Shown here piece after piece: positions 34,640 to 46,730 of a DNA stretch of 64,000 nucleotides (positions are counted from its first letter, which is position 1; each line of letters opens with the position of its first letter). A model generated the notes under the pieces. That model ran no database searches. It was not told the origin of the DNA and saw only the letters and a list, made by a program, of their open reading frames with translations. Origin of the DNA: Armillaria gallica (lineage: Eukaryota; Basidiomycota; Agaricomycetes; Agaricales; Physalacriaceae); NCBI GenBank assembly GCA_037576215.1, contig JBANDB010000008.1:186001-250000 (forward strand). The letters are read 5' to 3'. Made by a program: the position numbers and the translations under genes.

Positions 34640-36680
34640 GCGGTTTAGGACTGGTTAGTGCTCAATAGAATTAGAACTCGGTTCCTGTCTTTGGCAATGT
34701 TAAAACACCGTATTCAGGGCGTAAAATCGCTGAAAGATAGGAATATCTGGGTGATATTGTAAGCTCAGCGTTCACGCCGGTCGAGTATGATTCGAGTTCA
34801 GACTTCATAGCTCCAGCTCCATCTTCCAAGACTAGGGAGAACGGTTCCCTTGAGCACTGGTTTTTCGAAACACGTGTGGAAAAGGCGCCATATGTGGCTA
34901 GTTCAAAATAGATATTCATTTGAAGAGTCAATCTCCTTTTTTGGAGGACCGTGACGGCTACGGAAACCATAGCACATTAGACAGAAACCAAAGAAGCGTC
35001 TAAGTCACGGATGATCGAAACAGCTGCTCGTTGTCAGAGATGGAAGGCGGTTTGATGAACGGATACCAACGAATCATGGCCAACGCCATTTCAAGCGCCC
35101 GGTAATACGGGACCAGTTATTGTCTTTGTCGGCCGAGTAAGAAGAGATGAAATCATCATAAATTTATTCTTGCTATGCGAAACACAACGAAATAACTATT
35201 CACCACTTAGCGAAATGTAACACTCTTGGAAATCTAATTCATGTGTCAGATTATGGTATGGGACTGGCGACTGAGATACTGACCAAGCCACGTCCCTTTA
35301 AGCCGCACGGCATCGTCACTTCCGAGCATTTGTTCATCGGTTTCATTTCCTTGACGTATTCCAACGATTCACAAGGCAGCCTCCCCTCACGTACGAGTCG
35401 CGAGAGAAGGGTCGGTGTAAAAGGCTTTCCATTTTGGTCACGAGGGCAGTCTACTGTAGACTTCAGTCGTCTGGAAGCGAGAAGCGGGAGGAAGCGTACG
35501 TCTCCGTGCTCGTACTCAAACGCCACACTCAAAATGCAAACACAAAATGTGCCGAGATGGATCCTAAAACCAAACAGTAACGTCATGCTTGTAGGTAATT
35601 TCCCCAGACTTAGCCGAAAGACTGTGGTACCAAGCGCCAAAGGATTACTCGATAAACACGACAGCAATAAAAAGAAGCAACAGTCGAAGTGTAGAATCAG
35701 GTCACGCCGTTTTGTACCAGCAGTGTTCCGCAATTGTTCTACTGGGACGTGGTGATGGTACTATTGACTTGATGTGCATGGAATACTATTGCCTTCTGGA
35801 GCCGATGTTGCCTGTGAAGCCAAGATCAGCTCTGCTCAGGTAGGAACAAAATTCAACACGACGTACCACACAGCTGCAGAGATAGTGTTCCTTAACTCCT
35901 GCCGTAACGTTCAGGCATCTACGTCCACTGACAAAAAGACAAGAAGCTGGGAAAATTGACCAAGTAGCACGATCTGACAATCGGACGAGGTGGAAACTAC
36001 AGCGACTGATGAGTTTCAGAGGTTCAGGCCAAGGGAGATGAATATTACATACGATTTGCCCGCTAGCTTTACTTGCGCGTTGCATGTAATAGAGCTCCTT
36101 TCCCGGCCCGTAACATCTTCGATGGACAATGTACTATGGAAGTTGCGTAGTCCTAGTGAGACGGTGCTGAAGAACCAATCTAATTGAAAGCGAGAAAAGG
36201 AATAAAATGCAAGAATAAGGACGCACCTGGAGACCTTGCGAAATGGATCCATCCATTACTCTGCGTGTAAGGGTGTCGACCATCAAGGTTACGTATCCTG
36301 AACGGACCAGATTGCTTGCGGAGGCGGTCTTCTTTAGCGGGGACTGTACAACTGAATCGTGACAAGGATGCGCAGCTCCATTCAGTGCGCTTTCTCCCCC
36401 TCGACGAAGGAACGAAAGCAGGTGTAACCAAACGACCGCACATTAGAGTGGCATAGCTCAAGAGCTCAGTAAAGAGCCGCTGTAGCTCGTGTTAGACGAC
36501 TTGGACAGAATATAGCAAGCAGACACACCATAGTTTCCCCAACTTTGTCTGATTACGATCACGACTCCATATACCTAGGATACCTAGGTCGCGTCTTCAT
36601 TCTTGAAAACCATGGTCACCGTTGGAGATTACACAGACACTGTCGCGTCGTCCCACGTGGAGTACAAACGAAGGGGCAGA
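34640..36680 (-). pseudogene. Array gene B, copy 3 (decayed)
   Basis: Recognised by alignment to the 3' part of other B copies. The - strand frame near 34670-34900 reads FSLVLEDGAGAMKSELESYS and STGVNAELTISPRYSYLSAI, then KDRNRVLILLSTNQS and a TAA, earlier than in copies 4 and 5. The middle (35240-36180) is strongly diverged; two long frames overlap there on opposite strands (35243-35755 and 35251-35733) and neither is supported by the other copies. Upstream gene A copy 3 begins near 36740 in the opposite direction. Confidence 0.4.
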
Positions 36681-36739
36681 GGATAAGGTTGTCAAGGCAA
36701 GCACATTGAGCCGATCATCTGATCAGAGTGACAGAATAC

Positions 36740-38390
36740 GAGGTGGGTGGATGGTGAGAGAATGATGGCAAGAACCGCGGTTCCTTATATGGGGAATCGA
36801 CAAACAACCACCACCACCAAATCGGGAGCGGACCGCGGGCCGAGCCGCTGGCTACCCACGCCTGTACTAGAGCTATCGCCTTCGCTGCTCTTCCTCCGTC
36901 CTTTAGTCTCCGTCTTTAGAATCGATCATCGCTTACCTGTTTGACCGAAATGTATACGCGACGGGCTTCAAGATTGAGCGAGTTTTCGAAACGGCACGAC
37001 ATGAAAATGTCGCACACGACACACATTGGATCCTAGACTAATCGTTGGCGCTTGGTGAGAAGGGTAAGTTATTTGATGTTTGAACAATCATATTCACTTC
37101 TAACTTGCCTAGTTTTGAACGGGCTTACACGGCGGGTAACTTGTTGTCTGTCATCCCATATGTAGCTGTCTGAGAACAATATCACTGTTAATCAGACCTG
37201 CATACCTCAATCTGGTGTCATCTTTGACTGTACCAAGCAGAGTAAGTCGTTATTATAGCTTTTTCGCGATGCTTGTTTTAATCCGATAGCTTGAACCTTT
37301 AAGACAGCAACAACGCAGGCGTCAAGGCCATTATCCGATAGAGGCTTTTGAGAGCCGAGCACCGCTGCGCAGTAAGTCCTAGTCATCCCTCGAGTTTGGT
37401 TTGATATTTCTTACCTTTTCTAGAATTTAACGGCATAACATCGTCTTCGCAACAGGACTTCGCTCACTGTAGCCCACGATAAAAACCAAAACGACCCCTT
37501 CCAGTCTCAAAGTCGCCGGTAGTCCCTAGTTCTGCTTATATTTCATTTAATTAGACTCCGATGGAGCCCATAGTACTCCTTTTTCATCATTAATGTTGGT
37601 ACGCTCTTGGCAATTACTCTTTAGATTAATGCTGACCTCAAATCTGCAGTTACACATGAAACACTGCTCCGATTGGTATGTCTTTAGACTACGGTATGGA
37701 ATATACGGTCAAAAGCTTCGCCAATATATCTAGAGCTTGCGACGACCAACGTCGACACTGGTTTTGAAGCAGACATCGATTGTAGGGATACCAAGTCGGA
37801 GGCAGAGACTGGAGGTCTCGCCTCGCTCTCTGTGTCGACCATTCCCTAGTGCTTCTATTTGGTACCCACTTCTACAGTGTTTGTATCATGGGTAGGCTCA
37901 TTGGATTCTAGAGACGGATGCTCTATAGCGAATTCTTGGACGAAATCTCGTTTAAAGAGCTCGAGTCTTCTTGGAACATTTGTTTTATTTTTTATCTGAA
38001 CTCGGCGTCGAGGCTACAATCACCAATGGAATCGAGAGTCTTAGTAGCACTAACGCTACGATGGCTCAAGGCTTAGCCAGATGGATACGCACCTCTGATG
38101 CTGGCAAGGCTCGTCTCAATCTCGTTTAACTAGTATGCCACTTCCGTAACTTCATACTTATTCTATATCTCTCATTGATGCTTAGGCCGACGTCTTTGGG
38201 TGTCGGATATTTTCTTATGTATGCGACACTAATGCCGCCCTCGGTGGACTCTACTCCGTCTTCACATAAAATGCTTATAGCTACGGAATCAGGTACAGGA
38301 AGGTGTGCTAGCCAATTATCGCATATATATGGAGCATATGCTTCACCTATGCCTCGATGACCTCCCTGGAACAATCCAGTCTTCAAAATC
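36740..38390 (+). pseudogene. Array gene A, copy 3 (strongly decayed)
   Basis: Similarity to the other A copies is seen at 36785-36940 (GGGAATCGACAAACAACC ... CTTCGCTGCTCTTCCTCCGTC) and at 37065-37260 (GTTATTTGATGTTTGAACAATC ... CTGCATACCTCAATCTGG). No exon chain remains open. The remainder to 38390 has only short frames. Confidence 0.35.
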
Positions 38391-39194
38391 GATGGTGTTC
38401 CCTCCCCCCCCCCCTCCTTCTAACGAAACGGGCCTACAGTGAGTAATCACTAAGCGTTAAAAAGAAAGGAAGAGAGCCTTTCTTTAGCTCCAATTAAAGG
38501 GTGCAGTATCGAGATTTACCTAATTAGCTCTGCACGCTTCAACGGCGAACATTTCTTTGTTCATTCCTCTTACTTAAAATTGTTTGCAAATGCGCGGAGA
38601 TCGCCTCTGGTCACGTAGAAATCCACAATCTACCTTATTCCATCACGACTCAGCGTAAAATCCTTTACCTTTATCTCGCACTTCTCTTTATATGATATCC
38701 CCCTTCTTTCAATCATCGCAAGATAGATTTCTCCGCACCCTCCACTCTTTTGTGGCGGATCCCTCTCAGCTGCGGCGTCGAGAACCTTAACAATTATCAG
38801 TGATCCTTCACAAATAAACAGTCTAAATCATCTAGCAGCACGTGGAATGAGCGTATCGACAAGGCCATGATGTTTCTGGCACCACTTGGACGAAGTAGAT
38901 TGTTGAAGCCCTTGGCTCCCATGGCCCACGAGTCAGTGCAGGGATGATGCCCTGCTATATATATGCCTCAGCAATGAATGTCCTTCAGCAGAACCTCCTC
39001 CTTGCGGGTATCCGCTTTTTATCTGTGTACAGACCTTCATTATCCTTGACATTTCAATCAGCAGTGCTCTCTCGATCCCTCTGGATAGAGCAGTATAAAT
39101 TATGTCGTATATGAGTATGTAATCTCTACTGTCATTTGCCATCCTATCCGACTACAATCAGACGTGTTCTAAGTAAACAACAAATCCAGGTAAT
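38391..39194. other. Spacer left of HET copy 4, no gene seen
   Basis: Contains a C-rich run at 38404-38414 and AT-rich, unremarkable DNA. A short - strand frame at 38933-39142 has no support. Confidence 0.35.
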
Positions 39195-40976
39195 TCAACA
39201 AAGATATGTTTTAATTTTTTTTCCAAGTGGGAGTTTCGAAAGCTTGACTTCTTCATCGTCTGCCGAACGGAACACTGACAATTTATCAAAATTCCCATCC
39301 GACTCTCTTCGCCGCCCAACTACCCAGGCGTCATTTGAAGACTTGACATCGCAGCCTATGAGTGTATACGAGCCATCGGGTATTGGGTATGCATGGTCGG
39401 CCACAATTTTTAGTGTACGTTGTGCCCTGTTGGCAACCTTGATGACCAGCTCTCCTTCTCGAGGCATCTCTTCCTTCCGTGCCTCAGCTAGACCACGCAC
39501 ATCTCCTAACTTAATATGATAATCTGGATACCAATCTACATCTAGATCCTCCGTCCGATAAACTTTGCCTGACAGCCGAGAGGCCCGAGACGAACAAAAC
39601 CCAATGCCTTTGTCCGTCATTACTTGCTGCCATGACGGTCGCCAAGATTTCTTCCCGTTCCCAGGCTCGGGGTAGTAGAATAGTAACTCTGCCCGAGTCC
39701 TAGGGTTCATGACATCCACGAGGACTTCCCATGCATCCGATTCAGACTGCTCAGCGTCATATATTGGGATGGAGTCCGTCATGACAAGGTATACCAATCC
39801 CGCAACTCTATCCAAAGGCTTTGTGGATACCCGATTCCGCATCTCTGACAGGATTTCAAGGGCCATGTCCAATTTTCGTATCTCCCGTAATGATGTCAAT
39901 TTTTCGTCGAACCGCCTTCGGACCTCTTTGTCCATGACATCATTGCCCGTTTCTCCACCTATGGTTGCGTTGGGGGTTATCTCCTGAAGGGTCCACGCGC
40001 GTCGGAACCAACAACGATCACTCTTGAAGTCGTCCAGTGTCAAATCCAGTGGCCGACCCAGACCATTGAAGTAGCATACCACACGTATTGGCTGACGGTC
40101 TGCATATGTAGCTCGTGTAGCATACACCCATCCGATTGTGGGCACATCCAACTTCCACTCGTCCAAGCGCAGATGATCGCTCTTCCCTCCCTCCTGCCGC
40201 AAACACAGAACATCTAACCATGCGTACGTCGCTCCCAGGTTCAACATCTCAATGCGGATGAGATCAAGGCTGGCGTTCTTCGGGATGGGTACAGGCCACT
40301 TGTATCCATTAATAGGTGTCATCACATTCACGCGGTCCTTCTCATCTACCCATGCATGCGATATCCCCCACGGATATGTACCTGCAACCCAGTATGGCAC
40401 CACACGATTGGCATACAGATCCCATACGCGTCGAGGGCGAACATTCGGGCTTGTGATCCTGTCATGGGTGAGCACGTTTCTCCGTATCTCACGGTCTTCC
40501 TCTTTACGTGTGCATAATCTGTCTTTGATGGTATCGGTATCATTCCAATAGGGACACAAAGAAGCGTAGGCAGTTCCAAAGTTGTAATTTTGTGCGACAT
40601 AGGAATCGAGAACCGGGATTACAGAGTCCAAAGTGTACAATGTGCTGAGCGTGTTGTTAAGCTCCTCTAAAACTCCGTAGACACCGAGATCTGCACAGGG
40701 AGTGTTGGCGAGAGCCAACGGTATGACCCCTTTTCCAGTGTAAGACTGTTTCTTCAACACTGGAATGGTCAATTCATCTTGGCCAGTCTCAGTGTGCAAA
40801 GAGAGAGTGACCTCGGGGAGACTCTCATACTTCCTCCTCTTCTCCTGAAATACATTATTCCCTGCTTTTATATAACTGTGATATGCTTGCCTGTTCCTTT
40901 CGTCTGTATAGAGAGATACTGTTGTCTTCGTCGTTGTAATCCGACGCATGCTCCGAAAGACCATCAGATTCTTGCG
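39195..40976 (-). CDS. HET-domain protein, array copy 4
   Basis: The main exon runs from 40844 to TGA 39195 (549 residues). The upstream exon 40891-40976 reads LSEHASDYNDEDNSISLYRR in frame. The two join in phase 0 across a 46-nt intron with a GC donor (GCAAGC) and TTTCAG acceptor. HET motifs: GISHAWVDEKDR, YAWLDVLCLRQ, VVCYFNGLGRPL, CWFRRAWTLQEIT; a 7-residue insert (ATYADRQ region) precedes VVCYF. Then RVSTKPLDRVAGLVYLV, ADHAYPIPDG and the C-terminus KTYLC. No disruption is seen. A further exon-like frame upstream (to about 41092) exists but its phase does not fit, so the start is left open. Confidence 0.92.
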   Translation of the reverse strand, partial: RKNLMVFRSMRRITTTKTTVSLYTDERNRQAYHSYIKAGNNVFQEKRRKYESLPEVTLSLHTETGQDELTIPVLKKQSYTGKGVIPLALANTPCADLGVYGVLEELNNTLSTLYTLDSVIPVLDSYVAQNYNFGTAYASLCPYWNDTDTIKDRLCTRKEEDREIRRNVLTHDRITSPNVRPRRVWDLYANRVVPYWVAGTYPWGISHAWVDEKDRVNVMTPINGYKWPVPIPKNASLDLIRIEMLNLGATYAWLDVLCLRQEGGKSDHLRLDEWKLDVPTIGWVYATRATYADRQPIRVVCYFNGLGRPLDLTLDDFKSDRCWFRRAWTLQEITPNATIGGETGNDVMDKEVRRRFDEKLTSLREIRKLDMALEILSEMRNRVSTKPLDRVAGLVYLVMTDSIPIYDAEQSESDAWEVLVDVMNPRTRAELLFYYPEPGNGKKSWRPSWQQVMTDKGIGFCSSRASRLSGKVYRTEDLDVDWYPDYHIKLGDVRGLAEARKEEMPREGELVIKVANRAQRTLKIVADHAYPIPDGSYTLIGCDVKSSNDAWVVGRRRESDGNFDKLSVFRSADDEEVKLSKLPLGKKIKTYLC

Positions 40977-41463
40977 CTAGTGATAGAAGAATGATGATGT
41001 GAAGCATCGTCCCCAGACAATCCTACATACCAGTGTCCACGGCCGATGTAGGATGCTCCAAATTCATTGTTGCACCAAGAGGCTTTGGTCATCCTGTATG
41101 GGAAGAAGTGAACAATGCTGACCAGTCCTTGGACCTTTGATATGTGTCACCCATCTATCAGAAGGAAAGAACCCTAAAGATAACGTACGTGCATCAACGG
41201 CAATTTATAAGTCGTCATTTGCGTCTTTACGAGTCTCATCAACTTGGATGGAGCACACAATTTATGTGCACGACGCTAACTTGACCCCAATGTTCTCACC
41301 TCATAAAATTTCCCTTTCGCTGTAGAAAAAGACGAATACTGGAAGGAGATTCCTCGTCAGCAAGCGGGCTATGAGTGGGTTTTGGAGAAGTTTATCTCAC
41401 CCAATCGCCGACAGCATACATGTCTCGTACACTCATGGACAGTAGTTGTCAGCTTAAGCTCAT

Positions 41464-43690
41464 TCAAAGGAAAACAAGTTCGCCAGCAAAGCGATGGGAA
41501 CACAAACTGGGCTTAGGGTCGCTCCGCTCTCTGCGGAAGGACTGATTAGCGTTGAATAGAATTCGAACCCGGTTCCGGTCCTTGGGAATGATGTACCCAG
41601 GACGCAAAATCAGAGAAAGATAGGAACACAGAGACGAGATTGGAAGCTCGATATTCACACCAGTCGAGCTTGAATCGAACTCGGAGTTCATAGCTCGAGT
41701 TGCACCTTCCAAGACCAGGGAGGCGGATAGGGAGCTCGGAGTCGCCCTCGAACGGTAACCAAGCCAACAAGACACTGTCACCATCCCTGCCGGAAACGGG
41801 TCCAAAACGTTAGAAGGAAAAGTAGCGAGAGGTTATAGATTTCCCAAGAGCACTTGGTTTGGGAAAGGCATCACATTTGGCAGATTCAAAGTCAATAATT
41901 ATCAGAGTGACGAGCTTAAAGAGTCCGTCTTCGTCCTTGGTGGAACGCAGGATTTATGACGTAGCACATTCGATGAACAAAAACAAAGGTCTGACCGAGT
42001 GACGGATAATCAAGGAGCTGATAGCAAGCAGAGGTGGATGGCAGACGAACGTCGGATACCGATAGACCATGATGCACGCGATTTCCAAGGCCGGCATCGA
42101 TTATTGTCCTTGATGGTCAAGTCGGAAAGATGGAAGTATATGTACAAGTACGTGTCACTCCATACTGTAGGACCGAACGGTATACTCAGGCTCATCGACA
42201 ACGAATAGAAAACGTACACTAGTCCACGTAACCCTGGAAATACGCACGACAACCCATAGTCATTCACGGACTGTAGGGTCAATGCTTCACGTTCATTCAT
42301 GTCAACAGAGTAGTATTCATAGCTATGCAGCACGTCCGCCGCCTATTCCTGTGCACTCAACACATTAACCAGCAAGATGCTGGCTGTACTTCCGAACTTG
42401 AAAAACTGTGCCCTTTACGTCTGTCAGGCGCTCGTAGAATCTTGTGTACTACGCATGTACTTGTATCATCAAAGACGCGCTGTTCAGTGCTTTGTATATC
42501 TCGAAGCGGGATTGGATGTAGTAAAATTTCATCATCCATCACAAACTTGCTCGGAGTCATTTACTACTTCTGCCAAGGAACACAAGGGAAAAAGTGTACA
42601 ATTTGGTATCACGGTTTGCTATGGTTTGCACATTTCGATACGACTGTGACCGACCTGTTCCAAGATTCTGTAGGCCCGTGCCAAGAGAAGAGCATATACA
42701 CACATGTATCCATGTAGTGCCGTCGTCGCTTTATGACGATGAGAACGACGGTTTGAGTATGATGCATGTCAAATCAAAGCTTCACGGATATAATAAGGAT
42801 AGGCGTAATTACAGGCGTACCAATGTAGGCTTGATATGCATATCCACCTCGAACATCAGCAGCAACGGGGCATTGTCGTCCTCCTTACGGGAGACCAGCA
42901 TCCGAGAAAAGATGAATGGAATCGCGCACAGGCGGCCAATCATGCTCCTTCCAACCAAATGGAAATTTCGGTATTGCTTCGGCAACAACCAAAAGTCATA
43001 GTGGCTAAACGCACTACCAAAGATGTCCTTCCTACGATCATGAACACAATGGGACTGAGAAAACAGAAGAGATAAGCACAAGGTTCGCCTTAAAGTATTG
43101 AGATATTTCTGAGTGGTAAAACGTAGACTGAGATGCCTTGCAGGAATGAACAGACGCCTCAAGAGAGCGTAGGGTTGCATACAAACAGAGGCCCAGATAT
43201 GCAGACAAAGATGGAGCGAGCACGGAGGTCTTCAGTCTCTAGCTCCTCCTTGGGTGCACATAAGCCGCCGTCTGTTTGGTCATCATTGGCACCTGAGTCC
43301 TGTCTATGTCCATTAAGTATTTCAATGCAGAGTCCACGATGAAGTACTGAGGACATACTGATTTTCCCTGTATCATGATCGTCTAAACTTATAGAAATTT
43401 CTCGCCAGCTTATTCTGATCCACGCGACTGGCTTCGGGAGCACCTACGTGAGCACAAAAGCGAATCAGCTTCGAGTGGCGCTAATCATCCGCAACGACCC
43501 ACATCGTCGCCAGAAGTTAAGTAGTCTGGCCGCTCCAAAGAGGCCCTCTTACAGCCTCGTCGAACTGGGGACAATATCAGTATGCGAGAGGTGGTAGGAG
43601 GGAAAGGACACGTCTTCCTTTGCCTCGATTTATTCTGGTAACGAATACGCCCGGCCGTCTGCAATATCGCTTTTTTGTGACCTGTCACTT
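41464..43690 (-). pseudogene. Array gene B, copy 4
   Basis: The 3' part is clear: about 41470-41760 reads GDSELPIRL, SLVLEGATRAMNSEFDSSS and SLCSYLSLILRPGY, then KDRNRVRILFNANQSFRRER, and stops at 41464. This matches copies 3 and 5. Upstream there is a long - strand frame at 42809-43180 (KQYRNFHLVGRSMIGRLC region) and weaker ones to 43690, without counterparts I can align. No gene A follows to the right; unrelated DNA begins instead. Confidence 0.4.
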
Positions 43691-43949
43691 TCTCGATGCG
43701 AAAGATGAAAACAAAAAGATAACCAAGAGAAATTGATTGTCAGTTGATGGACATAAGAATCGCTCGTGAGGGAACACCGATTGTAGTGGGAACGGGTGAA
43801 AGAAGAATTTTTCTTGGGAGGAAAGACATGACACAGGTGTCAGCGGGATTCGGGATTAGGTGAATTCCCTTTCAGTACAGTGTAAATATCTGTACTGCTG
43901 TTGTAGTTCGACGGGGTCAAGCACGAATGCTATAGATTTATCAAACTAG

Positions 43950-44475
43950 TTCCAAGTGTTGAGTGATTGGGGATAGTGTGTGGGGATAATGGGGATAATA
44001 GTGTGCTTGGTGAGATGTGTTTTATGAGAATGATGTGGGTGTGTTCAGAATTGGTAGTGTTGGTAATAGTCGAGAGTGGTAATGCAGGTTTGTGGATGGA
44101 ATGGTAATATGGTGTGTGATTGGTGTTGAGAATGGTAATATTGGAGTGGTCAAGAATGGTAATACTGGGAATGGAAATGTAGCTGGTATTCGAGAATGAT
44201 AGTGTTGTGGGTGATTGAGAATGGTAATATCATGGGTTGGAGTCGAGAGTGGTAATATTGCTGGTTGGTAATGGGAATAGTAATATCACTGGTTGGTGTC
44301 GGGAATGGGTAATATCGTTGGTTGGAGTCAAGAGTGGTAATATTGCTGGTTGGTAATGGGAATGGTAATATTGCTGGTTGGTGTCGAGAATGGAGATGTT
44401 GTTGGAATTCGAGAATGATAATGCTGTTGGTAATCGAGAATGATAATATTGCTGGTATCCGAGAATGGTTTGTTA
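43950..44475 (+). repeat. Degenerate minisatellite, GGTAATATTGCTGGTTGG type
   Basis: Tandem imperfect units of roughly 28-32 nt built on GGTAATATTGCTGGTTGG plus (T)G(T)CGAGAATGG or TAATGGGAAT. The 44230-44400 core is most regular. The + strand is almost free of C. No reading frame crosses it. Confidence 0.8.
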
Positions 44476-45941
44476 AGCTCTTGTAAAATCTCTTGAGGCG
44501 CCGAAATATTCAGGTCTTGTATCTTGTGGTGTAATCTGTGGGGTAATTGTCTCTGAATTGTTCTACTCCTACTTTCACATATTTATACTATTCTACTGTT
44601 TGTATCTAGGTTTGTTCAATCCAATGGTTGGCTATGTTAGACCAGTGCCTATGACACTGGTTTTTATGCAGCGTGTACTGACTTTAGCCTGTGTTCACAC
44701 TGGTTCCTACCTGTGTGAGTACTGGCTTGATCCTATGTTCTACATTTCTATTCCTTCTACACTCCTTCCTTCTTTACTAGTATTCCCTTGTTAAGTCTGG
44801 CTTCAGCCTGACACAGGGCGAGTGTCCTTCTCGCTAGATAGACGGGCTCCGACGTCGACGAAATCCGTGACGACTTGGACGTATTGAGGCTGTACTTTTT
44901 TTTACAGTCGGAAGACATTGTATAGCAATCGCTATACCTTGTACTCTCTCGCAGACTGAGTGACGTCTTAAAGCCAATTTATCAGTATTAGAACTTCTAG
45001 CGAGTACTGTGTTTACTCACTGTAAAGCGCTATAGGTCATAGAGGTATCAAATGACCCTCCTCAAGATTTGCACAAACCTGCAGTAATGGCATCGATACT
45101 CGTTCTTTCGGTAAAAGGAGGTAGACATGCCGTAAGGTTCTCTATCCATCAATAGAATCTGGTCATCCCATGCCTGGGACAGTTAGCATACGAGACGGAA
45201 CACTGTCCTGTATTGACGCTTCGTACTTGCGCTTCTTGCCGATTTATGAATACGACGAAGAGGGGTACGCGACGGTTTCGATATAGATGAGACGAGATCT
45301 GTTAGTCGGCGTCTTCCTTGACATTCCTTTCATGCATTCTGCGGCCTTTCTTATTTAACAGATGTCAGTAGGGCCCGCTCGCCCTTGTAAAGAATAGATA
45401 TTAGCCAAATAATGTGGCGCAGAGAGAAAGTACTCGCACCGTCCTACGATTGTCCGTGTTCTACGCGACAATGACATTAATTCCTTCTTCACTGGCCATC
45501 ATCGGTATCTGAATGGCAAATGTGGTGCTTGGGAGTACCATCACCGGTAGTCCAGTCCCTGGTAAGTAGTGGACAATTTTTAGGGTTCTGAGAACAAATC
45601 TTGACGCGTGTGGTTGCTTGTCGAGTTCCTGTTTCAGTTGACTCAGGGCTGTAGCATGAGACAAGAGGGAAAATGGACAAATTGAACACAGGATTTATAT
45701 TTTCTGCGGAGTAAATAAGTACGAAACAGTGCTGAAGAAACCAGACGACTTACAGGGGGCATGGAGGTTCCCAAGAACAATTCGGGATTCGGAAGGCGGC
45801 CCGCAATCTGCTCGACAGGATACCAAATAATTACAAATATCCCGGATCGAAATCCCGAGCTCTCCTGTCTCTCGCCATCACTGCGCGTGCAGCGTTTGCT
45901 GCGTCTCCTCATCTTGTCATCTACAGCATCCAGCGAAGAAA
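44476..45941. other. Intergenic, no supported gene
   Basis: Contains a short hairpin TATAGC-AATC-GCTATA near 44921-44936 and several small frames without motifs. The 44480-44810 part, directly after the minisatellite, is T-rich and could be transposon-derived, but no matching second copy or terminal repeat is present in the window. Confidence 0.35.
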
Positions 45942-46730
45942 ATGCGACTCGAATCATTTCATATTCTGTCTGTCTGTCTGCTCCGTTTCGTGACACCCGT
46001 CCAGGGGCAGTCCTCGTCAACAACTAGTATCACGGCCGGAAGCGCTACGAGGACAACGATTAGTGGCAGTACGACCACGGGCACGAGCTCAATAACGGAA
46101 AACGCGAGCTCAACGACGATCAGGACTACGAACTCAAAAAGTAGCAGGAGCGTCAGTGCTAGTTCGACGCCCTCGGACGAACTACCGAGTTTGAGTGGAT
46201 ACTCGACATGCGGTGCGTCAGCTATCGTTACTCTTTCCTTGAATAACTAATGAGGATTGCTTAGTAACAAACTGCCTGCAGCTATCCATAGCAGATGCTA
46301 ATTGTACCAGCGTGGCCGATGTAAACTGTTTCTGCCCCAGGTGCGTCCAAACATCCCGTCTTCACTATTCTCCAGCTAAGAAATTCCATATAGAACAGAA
46401 TTCACGACTGGACTCACGGACTGTGTTGTTCCCCTATGCCCAAACGAGCTACCGACGGCGGAGACCCTTGCCCAGAGCTTCTGCACCTTGGCGTCTACGA
46501 GCACATCACTGTCGTTCAGCGTCACGTCAATCTCTTCTTCTTCCAGCTCGTCTCTCACAATTACCCGCATCTCTGCGACCACTACCCATCCCAGTGCCTC
46601 TAGCACCGTCAGCGACCCAGCGAGTTCAACAGTAGCAGCATCAAACACGGCTCTCGGCGGGACGAGGGCAGCGTGGGGCATCTTTGCTGCCATTTTGGGT
46701 GTCCTTGTCTGCAGAATGACCATGCGTTGA
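45942..46730 (+). CDS. CFEM-domain cell-surface protein, likely GPI-anchored
   Basis: Three exons, 45942-46212, 46265-46340 and 46394-46730, with 52- and 53-nt introns (GTGCGT donors; CTTAG and TATAG acceptors), give 227 residues. The N-terminus MRLESFHILSVCLLRFVTPVQG is a signal peptide, followed by a Ser/Thr-rich stretch of about 60 residues. Then comes a CFEM-type block with eight cysteines: STCG, NCLQ, ANCTS, VNCFC, TDC, PLC and SFC. A second Ser/Thr-rich stalk follows, and the C-terminus is hydrophobic (WGIFAAILGVLVC), as for a GPI signal. CFEM proteins are fungal surface proteins; some bind haem or act in host contact, but the role here cannot be told. It sits inside the HET array without obvious relation to it. 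Confidence 0.85.

Noticed and set aside
35243..35755. Two overlapping 160-170-codon frames on opposite strands
   Set aside because: Both begin or end without splice or start context and neither is conserved in the other gene B copies; mutual openness is most likely chance in diverged DNA.
38404..38414. Poly-C run
   Set aside because: A simple homopolymer without any associated structure.
43495..43600. A 5S-rRNA-like string (GAAGTTAAGTAGTCTGGCCGC)
   Set aside because: Only this short string resembles 5S rRNA; the flanking helices and the 5' and 3' ends of a 120-nt 5S gene are absent.
44480..44810. Possible solo LTR after the minisatellite
   Set aside because: No TG...CA ends with a target duplication, no second copy and no primer-binding site or retrotransposon gene nearby.
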